Part shown: one piece after another, positions 24,282 to 33,725 of the stretch | Layout: every line of letters starts with the position of its first letter | Numbering within the stretch: the stretch's first letter is position 1 | From: Dehalobacterium formicoaceticum | GTDB lineage: Bacteria; Bacillota; Dehalobacteriia; Dehalobacteriales; Dehalobacteriaceae | DNA length: 64,000 nucleotides | Direction: 5' to 3' | Assembly (NCBI RefSeq): GCF_002224645.1 | Contig: NZ_CP022121.1 | Coordinates: forward strand, 2,548,501-2,612,500 | The notes under the pieces: generated by a model | Databases searched by the model: none | What the model was told of the DNA's origin: nothing | What the model saw: only the letters and a program-made list of their open reading frames with translations | Position numbers and translations under genes: made by a program

Positions 24282-26096
24282 TTATTCCTCCGTAATATCG
24301 ATACCGGCCATTTTCATCAGGAAAATAGCATTTCTGGTGGTGGAAACACCGGGTTTAATTTTATAATCGAAGTAAATTTTACCATTTTGATAATATTCTG
24401 CAAAATGGTAATTTTTTATTTGTGTACCTTCCTTGGCCAGATCCCCTAACTCCAGATCATGGGTGGAAACCAGTCCAATTGATCCGGTACGGCTTAGTTT
24501 CTTGATTAAATGCTTAGCTCCCGTGTGCCTGTCCCGGGAATTGGTGCCTTTAAAGATCTCATCCAAAAGAAAGAGCACCGGTATACCTTGTTCCGTTTCT
24601 TGCAAAATGGTTTTAATCCGTAAAAGTTCGGCAAAGAAAGAGGAGGTTCCCGTATCCAGATTGTCATTGATACGCATGGAGCTGTAAATTTTAAAAAAGC
24701 TGCCCTGAAAATCCTTAGCACAAACGGGACAACCCATATATGCCAGAACCAAATTAATCCCGATGGTGCGCAGAAAGGTGCTTTTCCCAGACATATTGGA
24801 TCCGGTAATCAAGAGCACTTCCCCCGGGCGGCTGATTTCCACATCATTGGCGACCCTGGTTGAGGAGAGCAGCAGGGGATGACCCAGTGCTTTGGCTTTG
24901 ATGCCAAAATTTTCAGATTTAATCACCGGAGTACACCAGTCAGGATGATCATAGGCCAGTACAGCGCAGCTGGATAGGGCCTCAACTTCCCCTAAGATGC
25001 TCAGCCAATTTTTTAAATCAGGCCCGGATTCTTTTTTCCACCTCTCCAATGCAGTCATGGCTTGAAAATCCCATAAGGTAAAGAGATTAAAAATCAGATA
25101 GAGCTGATGATGACGAATGTAGGTTTTTTTAACTCCCTGACCTAATTTTTCAATTTGTTGAAAGGCGGGCTGGTTGTTTTCCCCTCGTAATTGATACTGC
25201 ATTTTTTTGAGTTGAGGGGAGGAGAATTTTTCTTTTTCAAAGATGGTTATCATTTCCTGAAAGGTTTTCATGTGCTGATGATATTTTTCCGCAACCGCAA
25301 AAGCAGGGGCGGTATCTTTACTAAAATAATAAAGCACCAGACCATGAAGGATGAACAGGGACAGAGGGAGATAAACCGGAATCAGCTGGGGTTGGAGCAG
25401 GGAAAAGACCGTGAGCAGAATCAGAACCGCAGGACTGAGATAAAGCAAAGGACGCAGAAAAGGTCGATTCCATCTATTGTCATAAATACCGGCCCAGTGA
25501 AACAATTCTTCAGGATTTTTGTCAATGGAAGGTGACAGCATCCCTTCCCCCTCCAGTCTTTGCCTGAAGTCAAGATGGTCACCCAGTTCATAAATCATTT
25601 CCTGTCTTTTTTGGAGCTGATCCTGATCATCCATGGGAACCATCAGGAACTCCTTTAATTTTTGACGCCCCAAGAAAGTGTTGGTCGTGTTCATTAATTG
25701 AAAGAGAGAGCGCTTGCCGAAAATATCTAAATCCACCACATAAGGATGACTGTCTTCGATAAATTCACTGCCTGTATCAGGAAAGTGAGTCCAGTCTTCC
25801 GAAAGACGATCCAGGGATTTTTGATTGATCTGAAGCAGCGCCTGCACCTGCTTCAGTTCTCTTTTCAACTGTTGATGCCTTAAGACGAAAAAAACAAAAG
25901 CAGCGGCGGTAATGATAAAAACGGTGGCTGAAGCATTAGTTTTTCCTTGGAGATAGAGATAAATGATCAGACCTAGTCCCCCCAAAGAGATCAATAAGCG
26001 AAAATTACTGATTCTTTGGCCGGTTTTCTCCAGTTCCCGGATGCGGGCGGTGTATTGGTCAATCTTTTTACGATAGAGTTCCTGTGGCTGTAACAA
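24282..26096 (-). CDS. Membrane-associated MutS-family ATPase
   Basis: The 604-residue protein has two N-terminal membrane helices (about 32-70), a helical middle with two more hydrophobic stretches near 220-265, and a C-terminal MutS-type ATPase: LLITGSNMSGKSTFLRTIG Walker A, FLLDEIFKGTNS Walker B and STHDLELG. It lacks the mismatch-binding and connector domains of MutS, so it belongs to the MutS-like group often annotated as DNA mismatch repair protein but of uncertain role. Divergent from the sigma-54-type transcript at 26384. Confidence 0.85.
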   Translation of the reverse strand: MLQPQELYRKKIDQYTARIRELEKTGQRISNFRLLISLGGLGLIIYLYLQGKTNASATVFIITAAAFVFFVLRHQQLKRELKQVQALLQINQKSLDRLSEDWTHFPDTGSEFIEDSHPYVVDLDIFGKRSLFQLMNTTNTFLGRQKLKEFLMVPMDDQDQLQKRQEMIYELGDHLDFRQRLEGEGMLSPSIDKNPEELFHWAGIYDNRWNRPFLRPLLYLSPAVLILLTVFSLLQPQLIPVYLPLSLFILHGLVLYYFSKDTAPAFAVAEKYHQHMKTFQEMITIFEKEKFSSPQLKKMQYQLRGENNQPAFQQIEKLGQGVKKTYIRHHQLYLIFNLFTLWDFQAMTALERWKKESGPDLKNWLSILGEVEALSSCAVLAYDHPDWCTPVIKSENFGIKAKALGHPLLLSSTRVANDVEISRPGEVLLITGSNMSGKSTFLRTIGINLVLAYMGCPVCAKDFQGSFFKIYSSMRINDNLDTGTSSFFAELLRIKTILQETEQGIPVLFLLDEIFKGTNSRDRHTGAKHLIKKLSRTGSIGLVSTHDLELGDLAKEGTQIKNYHFAEYYQNGKIYFDYKIKPGVSTTRNAIFLMKMAGIDITEE

Positions 26097-26229
26097 TCAT
26101 TCCACACTCCTTATTCTGAATGTTGTGCGACCTGGTAGCTAATATCAATATCAATACCAATATCAAATCTAATAATAATACATCTTACCCCCCGGATTCA
26201 AGTGATGAGCCGGATAACTTTTCAGAGGA

Positions 26230-26292
26230 TGACCAAAACCCTGTCAACCTGTGTCAGGTTTCTGTTAAATAATGACTAAAAACTGACCAAAA
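26230..26292 (+). promoter_or_regulatory. Possible upstream activator sites for the sigma-54 promoter
   Basis: AACCTGTGTCAGGTT at 26246-26260 is a palindrome centred about 130 bases before the -24 element, where enhancer-binding proteins usually bind. TGACCAAAA is repeated at 26230 and 26284. No activator gene is adjacent. Confidence 0.45.
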
Positions 26293-26383
26293 TTTGACAC
26301 GGATCTATGTGAAATCTATTAAGGCTTCATCCCAGCGCCGCCATAGGAGTGACGCAAGACGATTTAACTAAGTTTATCAAATG

Positions 26384-26400
26384 TTGGCACGATAATTGCT
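26384..26400 (+). promoter_or_regulatory. rpoN-dependent: Sigma-54 (-24/-12) promoter
   Basis: TTGGCAC at 26384, five bases, then TTGCT at 26396 match the sigma-54 consensus TGGCAC-N5-TTGCW exactly. It faces the 27-aa gene. Confidence 0.85.
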
Positions 26401-26452
26401 AAATATAATGTGTAAATGTGAAAGTGATTTTAAGAACAAGGGAGGGATAAAA

Positions 26453-26536
26453 ATGAAAAAGCTGGATGTTCCGATGGTTTCTTTTTATGCCGTCTGTTAC
26501 TTTCTTTTTACCATTTTAGCCATTGTTGGCCTTTAA
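26453..26536 (+). CDS. 27-aa hydrophobic peptide under sigma-54 control
   Basis: A tiny frame preceded by a strong GGGAGGG six bases upstream encodes a peptide with one membrane helix (VSFYAVCYFLFTILAIVGL) and a short charged N-terminus. It starts about 52 bases after the -12 element and is followed by a hairpin terminator at 26690, so the transcript carries only this gene or acts as an RNA. I recognise no family; small membrane subunits of transporters are one possibility. The rest of 26100-26902 holds the regulatory sites described and no larger gene. Confidence 0.65.
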   Translation: MKKLDVPMVSFYAVCYFLFTILAIVGL

Positions 26537-26689
26537 ATTTGGTTATTAGTTTAAGTTAAGCAGTCAGTCCATTTCTTTATCCCCATTATCTTTTTTATTG
26601 TCATAAACAAAAAATAAAAAAAGAAATGAGGTGTTCAGGTGCCCCAAGTATATTACGCGTTTAGGGCAATTTTTAAAATGGCCTGTTAT

Positions 26690-26757
26690 TAAGCCAAACG
26701 GTTTCCATCAGAATGATCTGAAATATGATCTGAAATGAAACCATGGCTTATTTTTTT
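26690..26757 (+). terminator. Terminator of the sigma-54 transcript
   Basis: TAAGCCA/TGGCTTA and GGTTTC/GAAACC form a two-part stem with a 31-base loop, followed by seven T. It could also be part of the xseA leader. Confidence 0.7.
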
Positions 26758-26902
26758 GCTTTTTTTGATTCACTGCAAAACCAGGTTTTCTAATGTTTGC
26801 ATTTATGGAAGCAATTATGCTATGATGCTATTATCTTATCAGTAATCAATTAAATGGTCATGGAATGAATTCAAATCAAATGAAATAAATGGGGACAGGA
26901 AT

Positions 26903-28141
26903 TTGTTGAATAAAAGAATTCTTACCGTAAGTGAGCTTAATACTTACGTGAAATATAAAATTGAAGATGATGTTCTGCTCAGCAACCTTTGGACCAAAGG
27001 GGAGATCTCCAATTATAAGGCCCACTCTTCGGGACATCGTTATTTCGTTTTAAAAGATCAAACCAGCTCTGTACGTTGTGTCATGTTTCGCAGCCGGGCG
27101 GCTGCTTTAAAATTTGAGCCTGAACAGGGGATCAGTGTTTTGCTGCGAGGTTATTTGTCTGTCTATGAACGGGACGGCAATTATCAGATTTATGTGGAGG
27201 AAATGCAGCCGGAAGGAGTGGGTGCCCTGCACCTGGCTTTTGAGCAGCTGAAAGCCAAACTGGCAAAGGAAGGGCTTTTTGATGATCAACACAAAAAACC
27301 GCTCCCTTTTCTGCCTCGGAAAATCGGTGTGGTGACATCACCCACAGGCGCGGTATGGCAAGACATTCAAAAAGTAGCTTTGGCTCGCTTTCCTAATATT
27401 CATATTGTCTTGGCCCCGGCAGCCGTTCAGGGGGAAAGTGCGGCCGGGGAAATTGTCCGTGGCATTCAGGTTCTAAATCAAGTCAAGGAGCTGGATGTGA
27501 TCATTGTTGGCCGGGGCGGCGGTTCTTTAGAAGATTTATGGGCTTTCAATATGGAGGAAGTGGCGCGGGCGATTTTTCATTCTCAGGTACCGGTTATTTC
27601 CGCCGTGGGCCATCAGACGGACTTTACCATCGCTGATTTCGTCGCCGATCAGAGTGCGGCTACTCCTTCGGCAGCTGCGGAAATGGCTGTACCGGTGAAA
27701 AGAGACTTATTAAAGACTATATCTCTGTGGCAGAGCAAAATGGAAAAGGCCGCAGCTTCGACCCTGACTTTAGGACGGCAGCGCTTGGCTTATATGGGAC
27801 AAAGAACTGTGCTTCATAATCCGGAAAGGCTCCTCCAGGGAAAAGAGCAGTATCTGGACACCTTAAAGCTGACTTTGGAAAGAGAAATACAGGATAAAAT
27901 GAAAGACCTGAAAAACAGATATCAGTTGTTGGCGGAAAAAATGGATATGCTCAGTCCCTTAACCACCTTATCCCGGGGATATGCTGTCTGCTTGAAGGAT
28001 GCAAAAGTTATTACTTCCGAAGCGGAGGTGGCCGAGGGGGATCTGGTCCAGGTGGTTTTAGCCCAAGGGAATATCCATTGTCAGGTGCAATCGAAAGAAA
28101 AAGGTGGGATCTTTGATGGTCGCGAAAAAAATAACATTTGA
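26903..28141 (+). CDS. xseA: Exodeoxyribonuclease VII large subunit
   Basis: XseA, with XseB, forms exonuclease VII, which degrades single-stranded DNA to oligonucleotides. The 412-residue product has the N-terminal OB fold (LSNLWTKGEISNYKAHSSGH) and the XseA catalytic domain with GVVTSPTGAVWQDI, VGRGGGSLEDLWAFN and SAVGHQTDFTIADFVAD. Start is TTG: TTG 26903 or TTG 26906 after GACAGGAA. It begins the isoprenoid/OLE gene run and overlaps xseB. Confidence 0.93.
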   Translation: MLNKRILTVSELNTYVKYKIEDDVLLSNLWTKGEISNYKAHSSGHRYFVLKDQTSSVRCVMFRSRAAALKFEPEQGISVLLRGYLSVYERDGNYQIYVEEMQPEGVGALHLAFEQLKAKLAKEGLFDDQHKKPLPFLPRKIGVVTSPTGAVWQDIQKVALARFPNIHIVLAPAAVQGESAAGEIVRGIQVLNQVKELDVIIVGRGGGSLEDLWAFNMEEVARAIFHSQVPVISAVGHQTDFTIADFVADQSAATPSAAAEMAVPVKRDLLKTISLWQSKMEKAAASTLTLGRQRLAYMGQRTVLHNPERLLQGKEQYLDTLKLTLEREIQDKMKDLKNRYQLLAEKMDMLSPLTTLSRGYAVCLKDAKVITSEAEVAEGDLVQVVLAQGNIHCQVQSKEKGGIFDGREKNNI

Positions 28142-28370
28142 AGAAGCATTGGAAAAATTAGAATTAAATGTGAAATCCTTAGAATCAGGTGACCTTCCTT
28201 TAAATGAAGTTTTGAAATTATTTGAAGAAGGAGTCGGCCTGGTGCAGACCTGTTATCAAAAACTCAATGAGGCCGAGCAAAAGATCCAGGTGCTTTCCAA
28301 GAGTTTAAAAGAAAGGCAGCAGGAAGAGTCAGAAGAGAGTGAAGAGGAGAACCAGGAAAGTGAATATTGA
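28116..28370 (+). CDS. xseB: Exodeoxyribonuclease VII small subunit
   Basis: The 84-residue helical protein has FEEALEKLELNVKSLESGDL and LFEEGVGLVQTCYQKLNEAE, the XseB signature, followed by an acidic tail. It assembles on XseA. The ATG lies inside the end of xseA with AAGGTGGGA upstream, and its own 3' end overlaps the ispA start, implying translational coupling. Confidence 0.9.
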   Translation: MVAKKITFEEALEKLELNVKSLESGDLPLNEVLKLFEEGVGLVQTCYQKLNEAEQKIQVLSKSLKERQQEESEESEEENQESEY

Positions 28371-29247
28371 TTTGTATCTGAAAGAAAAGGCAAATTTAAT
28401 TAATCAGGAACTGGATCGCTTATTGCCGGAAGCAGAATTAAAACCTCAGGTGCTCCATCAAGCCATGCGCTATAGTATTTTTGCCGGGGGGAAAAGATTG
28501 CGTCCCGTTCTTTTTCTGGCAACCCTGGATGCGCTTGAAGAACCGTCCGAACCTTATCTGCCCTTTGCCTGCGCCTTGGAATTGATCCATACTTACTCCT
28601 TGATTCATGATGATTTGCCGGCCATGGATAACGATGATCTCAGGCGTGGCTTACCGACCAGCCATAAAAAATTCGGTGAAGCTCAGGCCATTTTAGCCGG
28701 TGATGCTTTGCTTACCTATGCCTTTAAGCTGATGGTGAGCCCCAAGGAAAAGGGTGCGTCTCCGGAAAAATTGTTGACCGCCATTGATGAAGTGACAGAT
28801 GGTGCCGGCTTAAAAGGCATGATTGTGGGCCAGGTGCTGGATATCGAGGCCGAAAATAAAGAAATTGGTCTGGATGAATTACAAACCATTCACCGCAACA
28901 AAACTGGGGCCCTCTTTGCAGCATCTATTCGTTCCGCCGCTGTTTTAGCCGGTTGTAATCCTGAAATGTTAGAAAAATTAACCGGCTATGCCGAAAACTT
29001 CGGCCTGGCTTTTCAGATCACAGATGATATCCTGGATGTGATTGGGGATACCGCAAAAATGGGCAAACCAACAGGCAGTGATCAGGAACAAAAGAAAATT
29101 ACTTATCCTTCCTTTCTGGGCTTGGAACGCTCCCAAGAGTTGGCCAGGGAGTCGGTTGAAAAGGCAGTGCAATATTTGATAGAGCTGCCTGCCGGTGCAG
29201 ATCCGCTCCGCGCCCTTGCGCGGCAGGTGATCGATCGGGAGAACTAG
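28360..29247 (+). CDS. ispA: Farnesyl/geranyl diphosphate synthase
   Basis: The roughly 295-residue prenyltransferase has the first Asp-rich motif in HDDLPAMDNDDLRRG and the second in FQITDDILDVIGD, plus GGKRLRP and GDALLTYAF. It elongates DMAPP with IPP to C15 (possibly C20) chains. The GTG at 28360 is supported by GAGGAG 8-10 bases upstream; a GTG at 28339 in frame is the alternative. Followed by the OLE RNA locus and dxs, the upstream enzyme of the same pathway. Confidence 0.92.
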   Translation: MNIDLYLKEKANLINQELDRLLPEAELKPQVLHQAMRYSIFAGGKRLRPVLFLATLDALEEPSEPYLPFACALELIHTYSLIHDDLPAMDNDDLRRGLPTSHKKFGEAQAILAGDALLTYAFKLMVSPKEKGASPEKLLTAIDEVTDGAGLKGMIVGQVLDIEAENKEIGLDELQTIHRNKTGALFAASIRSAAVLAGCNPEMLEKLTGYAENFGLAFQITDDILDVIGDTAKMGKPTGSDQEQKKITYPSFLGLERSQELARESVEKAVQYLIELPAGADPLRALARQVIDREN

Positions 29248-29366
29248 ATGATTCAAGAGAACCAGATAATTGATGATTGAAAGCGTGGAAATAAGAAATC
29301 ACCTTTCAATCTTTATAAATTATCTTAATTTGTGCTATAATACGGTATATAACCCTCAAATGTTTC

Positions 29367-29396
29367 TTGTTCTAAAGAAACAACACATGATATAAT
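29367..29396 (+). promoter_or_regulatory. Promoter of OLE RNA
   Basis: TTGTTC and TATAAT separated by 18 bases just before the start of the conserved RNA region. Confidence 0.5.
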
Positions 29397-29399
29397 ATG

Positions 29400-30010
29400 A
29401 ACAGTAACGGGTGATGCAGTATTCTAGTCAGTAAAGTTTGACTTTGAAAACGGGCCTAAAAATCCGTTAAGGGCATATCGATGAAGTTCCTGGCGTTGGC
29501 TTTCGACGCCCAGTCGGGGGTCGGTGCTGGGGGTTAAGGATGTGGGGCGATCTGCAATGGCATGTAGGCGTTGACCCCGCTTCCGTGGAGACCCAAGTGC
29601 GTGGGAAATTATTCTTGGTCGAATAAGGCACTATGGCTTGGGATGAACCTGCATTCGGTGAAATCTGGGTGCAGTGTAGCCTGCCTTGAGTGGTGGTGGT
29701 GGATTTTGCAATCCCGGACCAATATTTAAGACCATATAATATTGGGAAGATAGGGACTGAAACCATCTCTGCAAAAGAGGCTAGAAGTCAAAGGGAGCTG
29801 TTGGGGAAAACTCCTAGACTGTTTACGCACGTGAGGTCTTTTAAGGATTAAAGTGCTGACTAAGTGGTAATCTGGCCCTGTAGTGGTGACGCTGCAGATT
29901 GATGCATAAAGGGAAACCGCCAAATTGGTGACAATTGGGAGCGATCAATGGGAAAGCCTGCCAGACCTAAGCAGCAATGTTTACTTAAGGGACTATCACC
30001 TGAATATTTC
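29400..30010 (+). ncRNA. ole: OLE RNA (ornate large extremophilic RNA)
   Basis: The roughly 600-base stretch between ispA and the oapA gene has no credible frame, is richer in G and C than nearby spacers and is full of complementary segments. Its size, orientation and position (ispA - RNA - oapA - dxs, with xseAB, argR, recN nearby) match the OLE RNA locus described in anaerobic and extremophilic Firmicutes. OLE RNA forms a membrane ribonucleoprotein with OapA and is linked to tolerance of alcohol, cold and magnesium stress. I identify it by synteny and general appearance; I have not run a covariance model, and the ends are approximate. Confidence 0.85.
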
Positions 30011-30055
30011 TTTTTTACTGGTATAGTTGGTTCAATATAGTATGGAGTGAAATTT

Positions 30056-30651
30056 TTGGGTAATAATAAAAGTAATAAAAAAGAAAGTACTGTGAAGCAT
30101 GCCCTTGTGGTAGCTTTAGGTACTTTTTTATCGCCATTGTGATCAGCAGTTATTCTCAGCTCTTTCTGGAACGTGTCAGCTCAATGATTTTTGCCTTTGC
30201 TCTTTTATTAGCTATTATTTTAGTGGGCATTATTTTTGATATTGTGGGCACGGCGGCTACGGCAGCCACAGAAGCTCCTTTTCATGCCCGGGCATCCCGC
30301 AAGCTGCCGGGGGCAAAGAATTCCATTTGGCTCGTAAGAAATGCTGATAAGGTTGCCAATTTCTGCAACGATGTGGTGGGGGATATCTGCGGTACGGTGA
30401 GTGGTTCCGTCGGCGCCATTATTGCGGTCAGCCTTGCTCCAACTTTCCGAAGTGTTGAGGATTGGATCGTAGGTACGGCAATGATCGGCATTGTCTCTTC
30501 CCTGACAGTAGGCGGCAAGGCCTTGGGAAAAAACATGGCGATCCGCGGAGCGGATAAAATTATCCTGATCGTGGGACAGATGATGTCCTTGTTTCAAAAA
30601 AAGCCTAAGAGGCCTAACCAAACAGCGAAAAGGCAAGGAAAGGGAAATTAA
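30056..30651 (+). CDS. oapA: OapA, OLE-associated membrane protein, with -1 frameshift site
   Basis: OapA dimers anchor OLE RNA to the membrane. The frame starting at TTG 30056 (GGAG 8 bases upstream) reads MGNNKSNKK then KHALVVALGT and hits TGA after LSPL. One frame to the left the protein continues smoothly: FIAIVISSYSQL, then helices with GIIFDIVGTAATAATEAPFH, and a C-terminal basic tail. The switch falls at 30124-30130, TTTTTTA, which in the zero frame is a textbook U UUU UUA slippery heptamer; one missing T would give the same effect. Repaired length is about 198 residues with about four helices. It ends 3 bases before dxs. Confidence 0.85.
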
Positions 30652-30654
30652 AGC

Positions 30655-32562
30655 ATGAGGCCTTTGGAAAATATCGAAGACGTCAAAGATATCAAGCATT
30701 TGTCCAATCAAGAATTAGAAGAATTAGCAGCAGATATTCGTGCTTTTATGATTGACCATGTCAGCCGCACCGGAGGACATTTAGCGCCAAGTCTTGGTGT
30801 TGTGGAGCTAACTCTGGTTTTGCATCAAATCTATGATTCTCCAAAAGATAAAATTATCTGGGACGTAGGACATCAGTCCTATTGTCATAAAATCATTACC
30901 GGCAGAAAATGCCGGTTTACTTCGTTGAGGCAGTATAAAGGATTAAGCGGATTTCCCAAAACCTTTGAAAGCGAACATGACTGTTTCAATACCGGCCACA
31001 GCAGCACTTCCATTTCTGCTGCCCTGGGTATGGCCATAGCAAGGGATCTCAAGGGAGAAAACCATAAAGTGATCGCCGTGATCGGGGACGGCGCCCTCAC
31101 CGGTGGGATGGCTTTTGAGGCTTTAAATCATGGGGGAGATTTGCATACCGACCTGATTGTAGTACTGAATGATAATGAAATGTCCATTGCTCCTAACGTA
31201 GGTGCCATGTCCGGCTACCTAAGCCGCATGAGGACAGACCCCCGCTATGAGAGAGGAAAGGAAGAGCTTGAACAATTATTAAACAAAATTCCCAAAGTCG
31301 GACCCATGGTGGCCAAGACGGTGGAGCGGTTTAAAGATAGTCTCAAATACTTTGTCGTATCCGGCATGCTGTTCGAGGATATGGGGTTTACATATCTCGG
31401 TCCTATTGACGGCCATAATATCGGGGCCATGAAAACCGTTTTTTCCAACGCCAACCAGTTGAAAGGGCCGGTTTTGGTTCATGTGGTTACCAAAAAAGGC
31501 AAGGGCTATCCGCCGGCAGAGGCCAATCCGGATATTTTTCACGGGGTAGGTCCTTTTGATCCGGCCACCGGAAAGGTGTTCCAAAAAGAAGGCCCGCCTG
31601 CTTATACCAAAATATTTGGTGAGACCTTGATGGATTTGGCTAAGAACCAAGATAATATAGTGGCGATTACAGCCGCCATGCCCGGCGGCACTGGACTGGA
31701 TAAGTTCTCCAAGAAATATCCTCAACGCTTTTTTGATGTGGGCATTGCCGAACAGCATGCGGTAACTTTTTCCGCCGGACTGGCTGCCCAGGGATTCCAT
31801 CCTGTGGTGGCGATTTATGCTTCGTTTTTGCAAAGAGCATATGATCAGGTGCTCCATGATGTGGCTATGCAAAATTTACCGGTGACTTTTGCTCTGGACC
31901 GAGCCGGATTAGTAGGAGAAGACGGGGAAACTCATCATGGGATTTTTGATATTTCTATGCTGCGCCATATGCCCCGCTTGGTGATGATGGCGCCCAAAGA
32001 TGAAAACGAACTGCGGGGCATGTTAGCCTGGGCGGTAAAATACCAGGGTCCTACCGTGCTTCGTTATCCCAGGGGAGCAGGTCAGGGAGTTGAAATCACT
32101 GAAGCTTATCCGGTGATCCAATTGGGGCAAGGTGAGGTTGTTCTAGAAGGTCATGATCTCACCATGATCCCGGTTGGCCCCATGGTTTATACGGCTCTTC
32201 AGGCGGCGGAACAGTTAAAGGAGCAGGGGATCAGTGCTGCGGTACTGAATCCCCGGTTTATCAAACCCCTTGATCATGAATTAATTGTGGAATATGCCAA
32301 AAAGACAAAACGCATCGTTACTATCGAAGAACATGTGCTGGCCGGTGGTTTTGGCAGTGCCTGCCTGGAATTATTAAATCTGGAAAACACAGGGGCCGAA
32401 ATTTTCAATATCGGGCTGCCGGATGCTTTTATCGAACAGGGATCTCCCGCTCAGCTGCGGCAGGCTCATGATTTAACTGCCTCCGCCATCGCAGAAGGCG
32501 TGCTGAAAAAATGGACTTTCCCGGAGAAGCGAAAGAGGCCGGAAATAAGAGGTAAGGCATGA
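30655..32562 (+). CDS. dxs: 1-deoxy-D-xylulose-5-phosphate synthase
   Basis: DXS condenses pyruvate and glyceraldehyde 3-phosphate, opening the MEP isoprenoid pathway. The 635-residue enzyme has the thiamine diphosphate motif [18 protein letters not shown], the conserved WDVGHQSY and [11 protein letters not shown] blocks, and the transketolase C-terminal half with [34 protein letters not shown] precedes ATG and the gene overlaps tlyA by four bases. It fits with ispA in the same run. Confidence 0.96.
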   Translation: MRPLENIEDVKDIKHLSNQELEELAADIRAFMIDHVSRTGGHLAPSLGVVELTLVLHQIYDSPKDKIIWDVGHQSYCHKIITGRKCRFTSLRQYKGLSGFPKTFESEHDCFNTGHSSTSISAALGMAIARDLKGENHKVIAVIGDGALTGGMAFEALNHGGDLHTDLIVVLNDNEMSIAPNVGAMSGYLSRMRTDPRYERGKEELEQLLNKIPKVGPMVAKTVERFKDSLKYFVVSGMLFEDMGFTYLGPIDGHNIGAMKTVFSNANQLKGPVLVHVVTKKGKGYPPAEANPDIFHGVGPFDPATGKVFQKEGPPAYTKIFGETLMDLAKNQDNIVAITAAMPGGTGLDKFSKKYPQRFFDVGIAEQHAVTFSAGLAAQGFHPVVAIYASFLQRAYDQVLHDVAMQNLPVTFALDRAGLVGEDGETHHGIFDISMLRHMPRLVMMAPKDENELRGMLAWAVKYQGPTVLRYPRGAGQGVEITEAYPVIQLGQGEVVLEGHDLTMIPVGPMVYTALQAAEQLKEQGISAAVLNPRFIKPLDHELIVEYAKKTKRIVTIEEHVLAGGFGSACLELLNLENTGAEIFNIGLPDAFIEQGSPAQLRQAHDLTASAIAEGVLKKWTFPEKRKRPEIRGKA

Positions 32563-33401
32563 AAAAAGACAGGTTGGACAATATTCTCACGGAGCAAGGC
32601 TTCTTTCCCAGCCGGGAAAGAGCCAAGTCGGCCATTATGGCCGGTATTGTGCTGGTCAATGGGGAAAAAATTGATAAAGCGGGAACAAAAGTGGCGGTAG
32701 ATGCTGAAATCAAAATATTGGGGAACCACTTACCCTATGTCAGCCGGGGCGGATTAAAACTGGCCAAGGCCGTCGAAGCATTTTCCCTGGATTTAAAGGA
32801 CCTGATTATCCTGGATATCGGGGCCTCCACGGGAGGTTTTACGGATTGTGCTTTGCAGCAGGGCGCCCAAAAGGTTTATGCCGTGGATGTGGGCTATGGT
32901 CAATTGGATTGGAAGTTACGCCAGGACAGCCGGGTGATTGTCCTGGAACGTACCAATGCCCGCTATCTTACCTCCGAGCAAATTCCGGAAGCTGTGGATC
33001 TGGTGACTATTGATGCCTCCTTTATTTCTTTGGATAAAATTCTTCCCGTGATTAAAAATTTTCTCAAGCCGGAAGGCAGTATCGTGGCCTTGATTAAACC
33101 CCAATTTGAAGCCGGCCGGGATAAAGTGGGGAAAAAAGGTGTGGTGCGGGATCCCAAAACCCATCAAGAGGTCATCTCTCATGTACTGGAAGCCAGCGAA
33201 ACCCATGATCTGTATCCCTGGGGACTGACTTTTTCACCGATTACCGGTCCTGAAGGAAATATTGAATACCTGGTTTTCTTAAAACGAATTCCTGCCCCAG
33301 CTTTCCAGACTGAAAGCATGGATGAAAAAATAAGAGCAGAAATGGTTGAAAATTTGGTCAAAGATGCCTTTCATCAATTAAAAGGGAAAGGAAAAATTTA
33401 G
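32559..33401 (+). CDS. tlyA: TlyA family rRNA 2'-O-methyltransferase (hemolysin A-like)
   Basis: A 280-residue protein with an N-terminal S4 RNA-binding domain ([20 protein letters not shown]) and an FtsJ-type SAM methyltransferase domain ([17 protein letters not shown], later [19 protein letters not shown]). TlyA proteins methylate riboses in 16S and 23S rRNA. Its start overlaps the dxs stop by four bases (ATGA), as in related genomes. Confidence 0.93.
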   Translation: MKKDRLDNILTEQGFFPSRERAKSAIMAGIVLVNGEKIDKAGTKVAVDAEIKILGNHLPYVSRGGLKLAKAVEAFSLDLKDLIILDIGASTGGFTDCALQQGAQKVYAVDVGYGQLDWKLRQDSRVIVLERTNARYLTSEQIPEAVDLVTIDASFISLDKILPVIKNFLKPEGSIVALIKPQFEAGRDKVGKKGVVRDPKTHQEVISHVLEASETHDLYPWGLTFSPITGPEGNIEYLVFLKRIPAPAFQTESMDEKIRAEMVENLVKDAFHQLKGKGKI

Positions 33402-33406
33402 AATAT

Positions 33407-33426
33407 AAGCCTTTTAAGGCTTTTTT
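33407..33426 (+). terminator. Terminator after tlyA
   Basis: AAGCCTT/AAGGCTT with a minimal loop followed by six T. Confidence 0.55.
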
Positions 33427-33483
33427 CTTTATACTTTCAGAAAGTATAACTTTTAATTAAAAGGTTGAAAGTATAAGTGCAAC

Positions 33484-33534
33484 TAAGGCTTCCGCTAAGC
33501 CTTCGGCTTGGCGTAAGCCAAGTTTTCTATATTT
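33484..33534 (+). repeat. Dispersed intergenic repeat, copy 1
   Basis: CTAAGGCTTCCGC, TAAGCCTTCGGCTTGGC and AAGCC-AGTTTTCTATA also occur near 59071 (same strand) and 46492 (opposite strand), each near a GTATAA/TATACTTTC motif. The element forms hairpins and lies only between genes. Confidence 0.6.
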
Positions 33535-33539
33535 CAAGT

Positions 33540-33701
33540 TGCATAAATGCTGATAATTGATTAAAATTTATGCATAAACAGAGTTCTTTGCGTCAGGCGG
33601 AGTTTTTAACTCCATCTGAAGCGTAGAAATCGTTATCCAGGAACTTAGTGCCACTTATCTCACCGCAAGAAGCGGGGTTGTGGCAGTTAGTTATCGGATA
33701 A
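33540..33701 (+). other. Three successive hairpins in the nadK leader
   Basis: TGCATAAAT/ATTTATGCA (33540-33576), then CAGGCGGAGTT/AACTCCATCTG (33594-33618), then nested TTATC, TGCCAC and CACCGC arms closing to GATAA at 33701. The middle hairpin resembles the one near 53411. They may be ends of a small transposable element, or structured leader RNA. No gene is seen in 33402-33725. Confidence 0.4.
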
Positions 33702-33725
33702 GCTGGATAGAGTGGAGCGAAGAAA

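Noticed and set aside
29467-29923. Open frames within the OLE RNA region
   Set aside because: They are short, on the opposite strand, and composed of Pro/Ser/Thr-rich shadow sequence; the region is better read as structured RNA.
30220-30711. Antisense frame opposite oapA
   Set aside because: Translation looks like a codon shadow (His/Arg/Ser-rich) and has no ribosome site; oapA is supported by synteny.
31279-31872. Antisense frame of 197 codons inside dxs
   Set aside because: It mirrors the dxs codon pattern; dxs is certain from its motifs.
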